A DNA stretch of 64,000 bases from Streptomyces musisoli (GTDB lineage Bacteria; Actinomycetota; Actinomycetes; Streptomycetales; Streptomycetaceae). The DNA is taken from assembly GCF_016741855.1 (NCBI RefSeq), contig NZ_JAERRH010000006.1, positions 372,001 to 436,000 on the forward strand. Direction: 5' to 3'. Position numbers and translations under genes: made by a program. Below, piece by piece: positions 29,699-38,785 of this stretch. Below the pieces are notes generated by a model. The model was not told the origin of the DNA. It saw only the letters and a list, made by a program, of their open reading frames with translations, and ran no database searches. The stretch's first letter is position 1; each line of letters begins with the position of its first letter.

Positions 29699-31378
29699 AT
29701 GGTCTCGATTCCCGCGCAGTCGCAGCTGCCGTCGCAGCCCCAGCAGCCGTACGCCACGCACGACGTCACCAACCAGGCCCCGCCGCTCGCCCCGTACGAC
29801 GCCTCCGACGACCCGGCCCTGCTGGAGGGGCTGCGCCGGGAGGGCGCCGGGTGGGCCGAGGACGGAATCCGGCGGCTGGGGGCGCGCGCCGGCAGCGCGG
29901 AGGCCCAGGAGTGGAGCGAGCAGGCCAACCGGCACGAGCCGGTGCTGCGCACCCACGACCGCTACGGCCACCGCGTCGACGAGGTGGACTTCCACCCCAG
30001 CTGGCACCACCTGATGCGGACGGCGGTCGCCGAGGGCCTGGCCGGCGCTCCGTGGGCCGACGACCGCCCCGGCGCGCACGTGGCACGGAGCGCGGGCGGT
30101 CTGGTGTGGGGGCACACGGAGGCGGGCCACGGCTGCCCGACGTCCATGACCTACGCCGCCGTGCCCGCCCTGCGCGCCCAGCCGGATCTCGCCAAGGTCT
30201 ACGAGCCGCTCCTCACCAGCCGGGAGTACGACCCCGGCCTGCGCGTCCCCACCGAGAAGCCCGGGCTGCTCGCCGGGATGGGCATGACGGAGAAGCAGGG
30301 CGGCTCCGACGTCCGGACGAACACCACCACGGCCACGCCCACCGGTGAGCCGGGCGTGTACACGCTGCGCGGCCACAAGTGGTTCACGTCGGCGCCGATG
30401 TGCGACGTCTTCCTGGTCCTCGCGCAGGCCCCGGGCGGGTTGTCGTGCTTCCTGGTGCCGCGGATCCTGCCGGACGGCACCCGCAACACCTTCCGCATCC
30501 AGCGGCTGAAGGACAAGCTGGGCAACCGGTCCAACGCCTCCTCGGAGCCGGAGTTCGACCGGACCGTGGCCTGGCTGGTGGGCCCGGAGGGGCGCGGCGT
30601 GAAGACCATCATCGAGATGGTCAACTGCACCCGGCTGGACTGCGTGATGTCCTCGGCGGCCCTGATGCGCAAGACGCTGGTAGAGGCGGGCCACCACGCA
30701 CGGCACCGCAGCGCGTTCGGCGCCCGGCTGATCGACCAGCCGCTGATGCGCAACGTCCTGGCCGATCTCGCGCTGGAGTCGGAGGCGGCCACCACGCTCA
30801 CGCTGCGGCTGGCCGGCGCGGCGGACCGCGCGGTGCGCGGGGACGCCGGGGAGCGGGCCTTCCGGCGCATCGCCACCGCCGTCGGCAAGTACTGGGTCAC
30901 CAAGCGGGGCCCGGCCTTCACCGCCGAGGCCCTGGAGTGCCTGGGCGGCAACGGGTACGTCGAGGACTCCGGCATGCCCCGGCACTACCGGGAGGCCCCG
31001 CTGCTGTCGATCTGGGAGGGGTCCGGGAACGTCAACGCGCTCGACGTGCTGCGCGCCCTCGGTCGTGAACCGGACAGCGCCGAGGCCCTGTTCGCCGAAC
31101 TCGCCCTCGCGCGCGGGGCCGACGCCCGCCTCGACACGGCCGTGGCCGCGCTCAAGGACCAATTGGCCGAAACCGATCAGGTGGGCGCCCGCCGGCTGGT
31201 CGAGCGGATGGCGCTCGCGCTTCAGGCGTCGCTGCTCGTGCGGCACGCTCCGCACCCGGTCGCGGACGCCTTCTGCGCGAGCCGGCTGGGCGGCGACTGG
31301 GGCCACGCGTTCGGCACCCTGCCCGCGGGGACCGGCCTCGACGGCATCCTGGAGCGCGCCCTCCCAGGCCGGAACTGA
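29699..31378 (+). CDS. AidB-like acyl-CoA dehydrogenase family protein
   Basis: A 559-residue flavoprotein of the AidB branch, longer than ordinary acyl-CoA dehydrogenases. It begins with THDVTNQAPPLAPYDA, typical of AidB, then GMGMTEKQGGSDVRTNTT (FAD and substrate region), LRGHKWFTSAPMCDVFLVLAQ, and LECLGGNGYVEDSGMPRHYREAPLLSIWEGSGNV, which holds the flavin signature and the catalytic Glu. E. coli AidB is linked to alkylation stress; the substrate here is unknown. The start is uncertain: the ATG at 29699 or a GTG at 29684 that almost touches AGGAAG. It is divergent from paaX. Confidence 0.87.
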   Translation: MVSIPAQSQLPSQPQQPYATHDVTNQAPPLAPYDASDDPALLEGLRREGAGWAEDGIRRLGARAGSAEAQEWSEQANRHEPVLRTHDRYGHRVDEVDFHPSWHHLMRTAVAEGLAGAPWADDRPGAHVARSAGGLVWGHTEAGHGCPTSMTYAAVPALRAQPDLAKVYEPLLTSREYDPGLRVPTEKPGLLAGMGMTEKQGGSDVRTNTTTATPTGEPGVYTLRGHKWFTSAPMCDVFLVLAQAPGGLSCFLVPRILPDGTRNTFRIQRLKDKLGNRSNASSEPEFDRTVAWLVGPEGRGVKTIIEMVNCTRLDCVMSSAALMRKTLVEAGHHARHRSAFGARLIDQPLMRNVLADLALESEAATTLTLRLAGAADRAVRGDAGERAFRRIATAVGKYWVTKRGPAFTAEALECLGGNGYVEDSGMPRHYREAPLLSIWEGSGNVNALDVLRALGREPDSAEALFAELALARGADARLDTAVAALKDQLAETDQVGARRLVERMALALQASLLVRHAPHPVADAFCASRLGGDWGHAFGTLPAGTGLDGILERALPGRN

Positions 31379-31523
31379 CCCCTCCTCGCGCGTGTGGCCA
31401 CGACCGCCTCCCCGTGGCCGGTGACCGCCGACGGATCGCACACAGTCAGCACGCGGATTCGGACCGTTGTCGGTGCCGTGGTGCACACTCGCGATCAGGT
31501 GGCACTCGTCTGGGGAGGACAAC

Positions 31524-33515
31524 GTGTTCACGGGGATCGACGAGGTCGACTGGGCTTCGCTGCGGCACGCGTACGGCAGCGCGGAGGACGTGCCCGGATG
31601 GTTGCGGGCCCTGGCGTCCGCGGACACCGCCGAGCGGGCGACCGCGCTCGACGGGATGTACGGCGCGGTGCACCACCAGGGAAGGGTGTACGACTCGACG
31701 CTGGCCTGCGTCCCCTTCCTGTTCGCGCTGGCGGCCCGCGAGGAGGTGCCGGAGCGGGGCTGCATAGTGGAACTCCTGGTCAGCATCGGCGGGGAGAGCG
31801 CCGAGGGCGCGGGGCGGGACCGCCGGGCGTGGGAGGCGGTGCGCGCGGGCGCCGAGACCTTCGCGGCGCTCGCCGGGGACCCTGATCCCGCCGTGCGCCA
31901 GGCGGCGGCCGGGGCCCTGGTGCGCTTCCTGGACGAGCCCCGGCGGGTGCTGGAACTGCTGCGGCAGCGGCTGCGGGCCGAGCGGGACGACTCCGTCCTG
32001 CCGGCCCTCACGGAGGCGCTCGGCCGGCTCGCGCACCGGTACCCCGCGTACGCCGACGGCGCGGTGGACCTGCTGGTCGAACAGAGCGCGCCGCCCTACG
32101 CGCCGGGGCAGCGGCTCGCGGCACTCGGCCAACTGGCCCTGCGCGCGCCCGGCCGGCTCCCCGCCGACCTGGTGCCGGCGGCGGTGCGGTTGCTCCACCA
32201 GCGGTCCGCGCAGCGCCTCCCGGCCCGGGACCACTCCGGCACGGACACCCTGGTGCGCCGGATACGGCGGCTGCGCCCCTCCGACGAACAGGGCGCCGCG
32301 CTCCTGCGCACCCTGCACGACGCGCTCGGTGACCGGGTGGACGACCGGATCGCCCTGCTCACCGGGCAGTTGACGAGTCCGGACCCGGTGGACCGGTGCA
32401 ATGCCGTATGGATGTCGGGGGTGCTGTTCCGCGGCTGGCGCGGCGCGTACGACGGGCCGGTGCGGCTGCTCGGCGCCCAACTCGACACGGATCAGGACCG
32501 GTTACGGGACGCCGCCGTGTCGGTGCTTGCGGAGCTGTACGCCCTGGCCACGCCCGCCGCCGACCAGCTGCACGCGCTCGTGACCGCCCGGCCCGACCTG
32601 TGGACCCACCGCTGGGAACGCTCCTCGCCCACGCTGGGCGGCCCGCTCAAGGCGCTGGCCAGGAGCGGCGATCCGCGCGCGGTTCCGGCCCTGGCCCAGC
32701 TGCTTGCGGGCCCCGCGGCACCGGCCGGGCTGGGCTACGAGGTCGCTCATCTGGGCCGGGCCGCGGCGCCGTTGGCCGCCGCGCTGCGTCACCGCCTCGG
32801 CCGGGTCCCGCTCGACTCGCCCCTCGCCGTCCGGCTCGCCGCCCCGCTGCTGACGGCGGTCAGGGCCGTCGGCGACCGGGAGGCGGTTCCCGAAGTGCTG
32901 CGGCTGCTCTGGGGCACCCCCGACGACCTGGGCCCGCGCGAGGAGGTGGTCGACCAGGTGATCGGGACCTTGGCGGAGCTGGGCGCCGCCGCTCAAGCGG
33001 CACCGCTCCTGCGCCCCCTCCTCCACACCCGCCACGCGGCCACCGCGGCGGGCGCGCTGTGGTCGGCGGGCGCGGACGCCTCCGCCGTACTCCCCGTCCT
33101 GCTGCGGGAGTTGGGGAGCGCCGACGTGGGCCTGCGCCGCAGCGCCGTCCGGGAGCTCGGCAGGCTGGGCCCGGCCGCCCGCCCCGCGCTGCCCGGCCTG
33201 CGCCGGCTCCTCCGGTCCGGACCGGCCCGGGACCGGATACAGGCCGCGCGCGTGCTGTGGCGCATCACCGGGGATCTTGACCTGGTCCGGCCGGTGTTCC
33301 GGTCCGCGTGGACGGCGGACCCGCGCACCCGCGTCGCCGTCGCCCGCTGCCTGAGCACCATGGGGCCCGCCGCGGAGCCGTTCCACGACCTGATCGGCGA
33401 GGAACTGACCCACCCCCGTCGCCACACGTCCCACGAGGGGGCGTACGGCAGCCGGGACATCCCCGACGACGAGGAACTGCTGCGCACGTGCCGGGAGGTA
33501 CTGGCGGGGCCGTAG
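31524..33515 (+). CDS. HEAT/PBS-lyase-like repeat protein
   Basis: A 663-residue, Leu/Ala/Arg-rich alpha-helical protein with repeated HEAT-type units throughout, for example LAGDPDPAVRQAAAGALVRFLD, DQDRLRDAAVSVLAELYAL and LGSADVGLRRSAVRELGRLGPAARPALPGL. No catalytic motif, signal peptide or membrane span is visible; such solenoids act as scaffolds or binding platforms. The GTG at 31524 is chosen because GGGGAGGA lies 4-5 bases upstream. Codon 327 is TTA (32502-32504), which may tie its translation to bldA. A repeat-filled convergent gap follows. Confidence 0.8.
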   Translation: MFTGIDEVDWASLRHAYGSAEDVPGWLRALASADTAERATALDGMYGAVHHQGRVYDSTLACVPFLFALAAREEVPERGCIVELLVSIGGESAEGAGRDRRAWEAVRAGAETFAALAGDPDPAVRQAAAGALVRFLDEPRRVLELLRQRLRAERDDSVLPALTEALGRLAHRYPAYADGAVDLLVEQSAPPYAPGQRLAALGQLALRAPGRLPADLVPAAVRLLHQRSAQRLPARDHSGTDTLVRRIRRLRPSDEQGAALLRTLHDALGDRVDDRIALLTGQLTSPDPVDRCNAVWMSGVLFRGWRGAYDGPVRLLGAQLDTDQDRLRDAAVSVLAELYALATPAADQLHALVTARPDLWTHRWERSSPTLGGPLKALARSGDPRAVPALAQLLAGPAAPAGLGYEVAHLGRAAAPLAAALRHRLGRVPLDSPLAVRLAAPLLTAVRAVGDREAVPEVLRLLWGTPDDLGPREEVVDQVIGTLAELGAAAQAAPLLRPLLHTRHAATAAGALWSAGADASAVLPVLLRELGSADVGLRRSAVRELGRLGPAARPALPGLRRLLRSGPARDRIQAARVLWRITGDLDLVRPVFRSAWTADPRTRVAVARCLSTMGPAAEPFHDLIGEELTHPRRHTSHEGAYGSRDIPDDEELLRTCREVLAGP

Positions 33516-33826
33516 GGGCGGATTCCGGACGAGGATGCGCGGGACCGACTGCGGGGCGGAGGCGCGGACGGCGGGACGGCACCGGTCGCGGAACGGTGGC
33601 GCGGGAGGGCGGGGCCGGAGCGGCGCGGGAGGAGGTCCCGGCGGGCGCGGGTGAGCGTGCGGGCGCGGGCAGGCGCCGGGCGTGCGGGCGAGCGGGCGCG
33701 TACAGGCAGGCGGGTGGAATCGTGCGGGGCGTGCGGGCGCGTACAGGGAGGCGGACGGAAACGTGCGGGGCGTGCGGGCGAGCGGGTGCGCACGGGGAGG
33801 CGGGCGGGCGGAAACGTGCGGGTGGG
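33516..33826. repeat. Convergent gap with three degenerate 41-52-base repeats
   Basis: This 311-base gap between the HEAT-repeat gene and the convergent Rv1733c-like gene holds no supportable gene. From 33681 three units of about 49, 41 and 52 bases follow each other (33681-33729, 33730-33770, 33771-33823), each opening with CGTGCGGGCG and closing with CGTGCGGG. The first part (33516-33680) is strongly purine-biased GC sequence without clear periodicity. Confidence 0.75.
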
Positions 33827-34414
33827 TCAGACCATGCGCCCCCACTGCGGGCCGAGGCGGGACCATTCCGTGTCCCAGGCGTCCATGCGTCGGCGTTCCA
33901 GTCGGCCCCGCACGGCCAGCCCGCCGACGAACGGGACGGCGGCGGCGCTCACACCGACCAGGAGGCCGATCAGGGTGGCCCGGAACGCGGCCTCGGAGAC
34001 GGTGGTGGGGCGGGACAGGAGCCGGCCCTGCGGGTCGGTCCAGACGGTGACCGGCGTGCCGGGCCTGCTGCCGGGCTCCACCCGGACCTGGCCGGTGTGC
34101 GCGGAGCCGTCGGCGGCCGTCCAGCGCACCTTGGTCCAGACCCGTTCACCGGCGGAGGCATCGCTGCTCTGGGCTGGGTTCGACCCCGGGACCTGGGTGA
34201 CGACCCGGGCCACCGTGACCCGCCGTTCGGCCCGCTCCCGGGCGAGTCCGTGCTCCACCGAGCCGGCCGCGACGAGGCCCGCCAGCACGCCGGCCACGAC
34301 GGTCAGCAGGCAGGCGCCGAGCACCACCCAGGCCTCCACCACGTCGGCCCGACGTTTGAGCGGGTTGCGCCGCCAGCGCCACAGCCACACCTTCGGACCA
34401 CGGAACGCCTTCAA
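33827..34414 (-). CDS. Rv1733c-like two-span membrane protein
   Basis: A 195-residue protein. It has a basic N-terminus with WLWRWRRNPLKRRADVVEAWV, a first membrane span (VLGACLLTVVAGVLAGLVAAGSV), an extracytoplasmic beta-rich loop with VWTKVRWTAADGSAHTGQVRVEPGSRPGTPVTVWTDPQGRLLSRP, and a second span (TLIGLLVGVSAAAVPFVGGLAV). This is the actinobacterial family of the mycobacterial protein Rv1733c, of unknown function. The TTG at 34414 is preferred because AGGAGG lies six bases before it; the GTG at 34429 would place that ribosome site inside the gene. Confidence 0.78.
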   Translation of the reverse strand: MKAFRGPKVWLWRWRRNPLKRRADVVEAWVVLGACLLTVVAGVLAGLVAAGSVEHGLARERAERRVTVARVVTQVPGSNPAQSSDASAGERVWTKVRWTAADGSAHTGQVRVEPGSRPGTPVTVWTDPQGRLLSRPTTVSEAAFRATLIGLLVGVSAAAVPFVGGLAVRGRLERRRMDAWDTEWSRLGPQWGRMV

Positions 34415-34693
34415 AGGCTTCCTCCTCACGAGCGCACCGACCGGCCGGACCGCCCTCCCATACGGGAGAGATCGCTCCGTTGCTCACGACGAGCCGTCAC
34501 CCCGACGGTCGCACGAGACACCCCTCTCGCGCAGGCGCATGCCGGAACGGAACCGGCCGATCTTCGTCGCCGGCCGGCGACACAGCCCGTGACCTGCGCG
34601 GACGAGCGCCGCGCGGGAGAGTGTCAGTGGTGGGGTGCAGACTGGCCGATATCTGACGACTACCTGGACAAAGGCGTCCCGGAGGTGATCGGC

Positions 34694-35782
34694 ATGGCCG
34701 AGGTACTGCTCACGGTGGGCACCCGCAAGGGCCTGTTCATCGGGCGGCGGCGGGGCGGCGGCCCCTGGGAGTTCGACGAGAGTCCGTATTTCAACGCGCA
34801 GGCGGTCTACTCCGTGGCGATCGACACCCGGGGCGCCCGGCCCCGGCTGCTGGCGGGCGGTGACAGCGCGCACTGGGGCCCGTCGGTGTTCCACTCCGAC
34901 GACCTCGGCCGCACCTGGACCGAACCGGCCCGACCGGCCGTGAAGTTCCCGAAGGACACCGGCGCCTCCCTGGAGCGCGTCTGGCAGCTGCACCCGGCCG
35001 CCGCCGAACCCGACGTGGTGTACGCGGGCACGGAACCCGCCGCGCTGTACCGCTCGGAGGACCGCGGCGAGAGCTTCGAGCTGATCCGGCCGCTGTGGGA
35101 GCACCCGACCCGCGCACAGTGGGTGCCGGGCGGTGGCGGCGAGGGCCTGCACACGGTGCTCACCGACGCGCGCGATCCGCGGGCCGTGACGGTGGCCGTC
35201 TCCGCGGCGGGGGTGTACCGCACGACGGACGGCGGCACGAGCTGGTCGCCGTCCAACTCGGGGGTGTCCGCGGTGTTCCTGCCGGATCCGAACCCGGAGT
35301 TCGGCCAGTGCGTGCACAAGGTCGCCCGGGACGCGGGCGACCCGGACCGGCTGTACCTGCAGAACCACTGGGGGGTGTACCGCAGCGACGACGCGGGCGG
35401 GCGGTGGACCGACATCGGCGCGGATCTGCCGACCACGTTCGGCTTCGCGGTGGCCGCGCATCCCCACCGCGGCGACACGGCGTACGTCTTCCCGATCAAC
35501 GCCGATGCCGACCGGGTGCCGGCCGAGCGCCGCTGCCGGGTCTTCCGCACCTCGGACGCGGGCACGACCTGGGAGCCCCTTGCCGACGGCCTGCCGGCGG
35601 AGGACCACTACGGCACGGTCCTGCGGGACGCCCTGTGCACGGACGACAACGACCCCGCCGGGGTGTACTTCGGCAACCGCAACGGCGAGGTGTTCGCCTC
35701 GGCCGACGACGGCGACAGCTGGCAGTCGCTGGTCACGCACCTGCCCGACGTGCTGTGCGTACGGGCGGCGGTGATCGGCTGA
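34694..35782 (+). CDS. BNR/sialidase-like beta-propeller protein
   Basis: A 362-residue protein built of repeated beta-propeller blades. Asp-box or BNR motifs recur: SDDLGRTWTEP, SEDRGESFELI, TTDGGTSWSPS, SDDAGGRWTDI, TSDAGTTWEPL and SADDGDSWQSL. No sialidase catalytic residues are evident, so it is better called a WD40/YVTN/BNR-like protein of unknown role. It has no signal peptide and looks cytosolic. The ATG at 34694 has a perfect GGAGGTGATC eight bases upstream, one of the strongest ribosome sites in the window. Purine-rich short repeats fill the following gap. Confidence 0.85.
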   Translation: MAEVLLTVGTRKGLFIGRRRGGGPWEFDESPYFNAQAVYSVAIDTRGARPRLLAGGDSAHWGPSVFHSDDLGRTWTEPARPAVKFPKDTGASLERVWQLHPAAAEPDVVYAGTEPAALYRSEDRGESFELIRPLWEHPTRAQWVPGGGGEGLHTVLTDARDPRAVTVAVSAAGVYRTTDGGTSWSPSNSGVSAVFLPDPNPEFGQCVHKVARDAGDPDRLYLQNHWGVYRSDDAGGRWTDIGADLPTTFGFAVAAHPHRGDTAYVFPINADADRVPAERRCRVFRTSDAGTTWEPLADGLPAEDHYGTVLRDALCTDDNDPAGVYFGNRNGEVFASADDGDSWQSLVTHLPDVLCVRAAVIG

Positions 35783-35951
35783 CCGCGGGCGCGGGCGAAG
35801 GGACGGGCGCACGGACGGGCGGACGGACGGAGACGGGCGCAGGGACGGAGACGGGCGGGCGGAGACGGGCGGGCTGACCGCGAGGCTGCTCCCGGTCGTG
35901 CTCCGGCCATCGGTTGATCGCCGACGGGTGTACGGCAGTAGGGTGACGCCC
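35783..35951. repeat. Short GC-rich repeats before ung
   Basis: Between about 35795 and 35875, variants of GGACGGAGACGGGCG recur four or five times with slips of a few bases. The array follows the BNR-repeat gene. AGGG (35940-35943) before the ung start is the only expression signal I see. Confidence 0.7.
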
Positions 35952-36629
35952 GTGGCACCACGACCTTTGCATGAGATCGTCGAACCGGGCTGGGCGAAGG
36001 CCCTGGAACCCGTCGCCGGACGGATCGCCGAGATGGGCGACTTCCTGCGCACGGAGATCGCCGCGGGACGCACCTACCTGCCGGCCGGACCGAACGTCCT
36101 GCGGGCCTTCCAGCAACCCTTCGACGAGGTACGGGTCCTGATCGTCGGTCAGGACCCGTATCCGACTCCGGGGCACGCGGTGGGCCTGTCGTTCTCCGTG
36201 GCTCCCGAGGTGCGCCCGCTGCCGCCCAGCCTGATCAACATCTTCCGCGAGCTGCACGGCGACCTCGGGCTGCCCCAGCCGTCCACCGGAGACCTCACGC
36301 CGTGGACGCAGCAGGGCGTGCTGCTGCTCAACAGGGCGCTCACCACCGCGCCGCGCAGCCCCGGCGCGCATCGCGGCAAGGGCTGGGAAGAGGTCACCGA
36401 GCAGGCGATACGAGCCCTCGCCGCGCGCGGCAAGCCGCTGGTGTCCATCCTGTGGGGCCGTGACGCCCGCAACCTCCGTCCGCTGCTGGGCCGGCTGCCG
36501 GCAGTGGAGTCCGCACACCCCTCGCCCATGTCGGCCGACCGCGGCTTCTTCGGCTCGCGCCCCTTCAGTCAGGCCAACGACCTGCTGATCCAGCAGGGCG
36601 GACAACCGGTGGACTGGCGTCTGCCATGA
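35952..36629 (+). CDS. ung: Uracil-DNA glycosylase, family 1
   Basis: A 225-residue repair enzyme that cuts uracil from DNA. The water-activating motif is VGQDPYPTPGHAVGLSFS with catalytic Asp68; the DNA-intercalation motif is ESAHPSPMSADRGFFGS with His189. PPSLINIFREL and TPWTQQGVLLLNRALT are also typical of family 1. The length matches other Ung proteins. The GTG at 35952 is chosen because AGGG lies eight bases upstream; a second GTG nine bases earlier is possible. Its stop overlaps the start of the kinase gene (ATGA). Confidence 0.95.
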   Translation: MAPRPLHEIVEPGWAKALEPVAGRIAEMGDFLRTEIAAGRTYLPAGPNVLRAFQQPFDEVRVLIVGQDPYPTPGHAVGLSFSVAPEVRPLPPSLINIFRELHGDLGLPQPSTGDLTPWTQQGVLLLNRALTTAPRSPGAHRGKGWEEVTEQAIRALAARGKPLVSILWGRDARNLRPLLGRLPAVESAHPSPMSADRGFFGSRPFSQANDLLIQQGGQPVDWRLP

Positions 36630-37600
36630 CCGTTCCGGGGTATCTCGCCGTGGACTCCGGCGGTTCCGGCCTCCGGGTCGCCGTCGGCGTCCCCGGGCGG
36701 GAGCCCTCGGCCCGGCACGAGACCCGGGAACCGGTCCGCACGGGTGCGCGGGGCATCGACCCCGCCCATCTGACGGCACAACTCGTCCCGGTGGCCCGCG
36801 CCCTGGCCGCCCAGGCCGGAGTGGACGGTCTGGGCACGGCCGTCGTAGGTGCCGCCGGGTTCGCCAGCATGGGCGACGCCCTGCGGGCCGAACTGCCCGG
36901 CGCCCTCGCCCGGGAGCTGGGCGTGCGTACCGTGGCGCTCGCCGCCGACGCCGTCACCGCCTACGCCGGCGCCCTCGGGCCGCGGCCGGGCGCCGTTCTC
37001 GCCGCGGGCACCGGACTGATCGCGATCGGCACGGACCTGACGGGCTGGCGGCGGGCCGACGGCTGGGGGCATCTGCTCGGCGACTGCGGCAGCGGTGCCT
37101 GGATCGGGCGGGCCGGCCTGGAGGCCGCGCTGCGCGCCCACGACGGCCGGGACGGTGCCTCGGCATCGCTGCTGGCCTGCGCCGAGGAGCAGTTCGGCCC
37201 GGTGCGCGGCCTGCCCGGCCTGTTGTACCCGCGGACCGACCGGGCCGCCGTGCTGGCCTCCTTCGCGCCCCGGGTGGCCTCCTGCGCCGCACACGACCCG
37301 GTGGCCGCGGACATCCTGCGTGCGGCGGCCGGGCACATGGCCGACTCCGCCGCGGCCGTGTGCCCGGCCCGGGGCGCGTGCGAAGTGGCGCTCACCGGCG
37401 GCCTGTTCAAGATGGGCGACCCGCTCCTCGTACCGCTGTGGGAGGAGCTGGCGCGCAGGCTGCCGCACGCCCGGCAGGTGCCCGCGGAAGGGGATCCGCT
37501 GCACGGCTCGGTGCGGATCGCGACGGATCTGGCGGCGGGGCGGCTCACCCTGCCGAGCGATCCGGTGCTGCTGTGCGTGAGCCGTCCGAAGGGCGATTGA
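36626..37600 (+). CDS. BadF/BadG/BcrA/BcrD-type sugar kinase (N-acetylglucosamine kinase-like)
   Basis: A 324-residue ASKHA-fold kinase. The phosphate-1 motif is LAVDSGGSGLRVAV (residues 7-20), and further parts are VVGAAGFASMGDAL, ALAADAVTAYAGAL with the catalytic Asp, VLAAGTGLIAIGTD, the conserved WGHLLGDCGSGAWIGRAGL and the adenosine motif ALTGGLFKMG. Relatives phosphorylate GlcNAc or glucosamine, for instance in cell-wall recycling. The ATG overlaps the ung stop, so translation is coupled to a DNA-repair gene, an unusual pairing without an obvious functional reason. Confidence 0.85.
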   Translation: MTVPGYLAVDSGGSGLRVAVGVPGREPSARHETREPVRTGARGIDPAHLTAQLVPVARALAAQAGVDGLGTAVVGAAGFASMGDALRAELPGALARELGVRTVALAADAVTAYAGALGPRPGAVLAAGTGLIAIGTDLTGWRRADGWGHLLGDCGSGAWIGRAGLEAALRAHDGRDGASASLLACAEEQFGPVRGLPGLLYPRTDRAAVLASFAPRVASCAAHDPVAADILRAAAGHMADSAAAVCPARGACEVALTGGLFKMGDPLLVPLWEELARRLPHARQVPAEGDPLHGSVRIATDLAAGRLTLPSDPVLLCVSRPKGD

Positions 37601-37767
37601 GGGTCCCGCGCCGAGGGCGGTTCTGTAGCGGTGTCGACCCATGCGTCCGGCATGTGCCCGAAACGCGTGTCATGCGTGCGTAACTCATCAGACAAAACCG
37701 GACGGATACCGCTCACCTGCACCCTCCCCGAACGGAGGAACCCAGGAAACCAGTAACATGCGGCGCC

Positions 37768-38694
37768 ATGAGCTCCCCCACTGGACCCGCGTCCGGCCTG
37801 CCCGTACGAATGCCGCGACCCCGCCAGCCCGGACGGCACCGCCGCCCGGAACCGCTGGTGGCTCCCGAGGGCGCGCCCGCGCTCGTCCTCGCGGTGCCCG
37901 GCGCGCCCAGCGCCGCCACGCGCAGCCTCGCCGAGGAGGTCGTGAGCATCGCCCGCTCCGAGCTGCCCGGCCTGGACGCCCGGATCGGGTACCTGGACGG
38001 GGACGACTCCGAGTTCCCCACGCTCCGCTCCGTGCTGGCCCGCACCGCCGAGGAGCGCACCGCCCGCTATGAGCAGGCCGTCGCCGCCGGGATCGAGGGC
38101 ATCAAGGAGCCCGACGGCCCGGTCGCCGTCGTCGTCCCGCTGCTGGCCGGTCCGGACAGCGCGCTGCTGCGTCAGATCCGCCAGTCCGTGATGGACAGCC
38201 GGGTCGCCGCCGATCTGACCGACGCCCTGGGCCCGCACCCGCTGCTCGCCGAGGCGCTGCACGTGCGGCTGTCCGAGGCCGGCCTGGCCCGTGCCGACCG
38301 CGCCCGGCTGTTCACCGTGGCCACCGCCGCCGACGGCATCATCCTGGCCTCCGTGGGCGGTGACGAGGCCGTGCAGGCGGCCGGGATCACCGGCATGCTG
38401 CTCGCCGCGCGTCTCGCCGTGCCGGTGATGGCGGCGGCCCTGGACCAGGAGGGTTCCATCACCTCCGTGGCCGAGCAGCTGCGCTCCTCCGGCTCGCAGC
38501 AGCTGGCCCTGGCGCCGTACCTGATCGGCCCGGAGATCGACGCGGGGCTGCTGGCCGCCGCGGCCGAGGAGGCGGGCTGCGCCACGGCCGAGGCGCTCGG
38601 CGCGTACCCGGCGATCGGCAAGCTCGCGCTCGCCAAGTACACGACGGCGCTGGGCATCTCCCCGCAGCAGCCGCAGGGCACTCCGGTCCGCTGA
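37768..38694 (+). CDS. CbiX/sirohydrochlorin chelatase-like protein lacking catalytic His
   Basis: A 308-residue protein with two CbiX-type halves: APALVLAVPGAPSAATRSLAEEVVSIARSEL with VAVVVPLLAGPDSALLRQIR, and ILASVGGDEAVQAAGITGMLLAARL later. True chelatases carry a His after the first strand (AHGSR-like) and a second His in the strand after the 100-loop; here these places read AVPGAPS and LLAGPDSAL, so metal insertion is unlikely. It may be a regulatory or ligand-binding derivative. The 35-residue N-terminus is Pro/Arg-rich. No good ribosome site precedes the ATG; TAACAT at about 37754 could be a -10 box giving a nearly leaderless mRNA. Confidence 0.75.
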   Translation: MSSPTGPASGLPVRMPRPRQPGRHRRPEPLVAPEGAPALVLAVPGAPSAATRSLAEEVVSIARSELPGLDARIGYLDGDDSEFPTLRSVLARTAEERTARYEQAVAAGIEGIKEPDGPVAVVVPLLAGPDSALLRQIRQSVMDSRVAADLTDALGPHPLLAEALHVRLSEAGLARADRARLFTVATAADGIILASVGGDEAVQAAGITGMLLAARLAVPVMAAALDQEGSITSVAEQLRSSGSQQLALAPYLIGPEIDAGLLAAAAEEAGCATAEALGAYPAIGKLALAKYTTALGISPQQPQGTPVR

Positions 38695-38732
38695 CGCACG
38701 CGACCGCCGGCGTCCGGCATCCGCACGCCACA

Positions 38733-38760
38733 GGGCCCGCCCCTTCCCGGGGGCGGGCCC
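38733..38760. terminator. Bidirectional hairpin terminator
   Basis: GGGCCCGCCCC (38733-38743) pairs with GGGGCGGGCCC (38750-38760) around a six-base loop, followed by TTCG. It lies in the convergent gap between the CbiX-like and lactonase genes and can serve both. Confidence 0.85.
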
Positions 38761-38785
38761 TTCGCCGTCTCCGGGGCCGGGGCGC

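Noticed and set aside
30379..31068. Alternative 229-codon plus-strand frame inside the acyl-CoA dehydrogenase gene
   Set aside because: It overlaps the diagnostic flavin and catalytic segments of the real gene in another frame and has no domain of its own.
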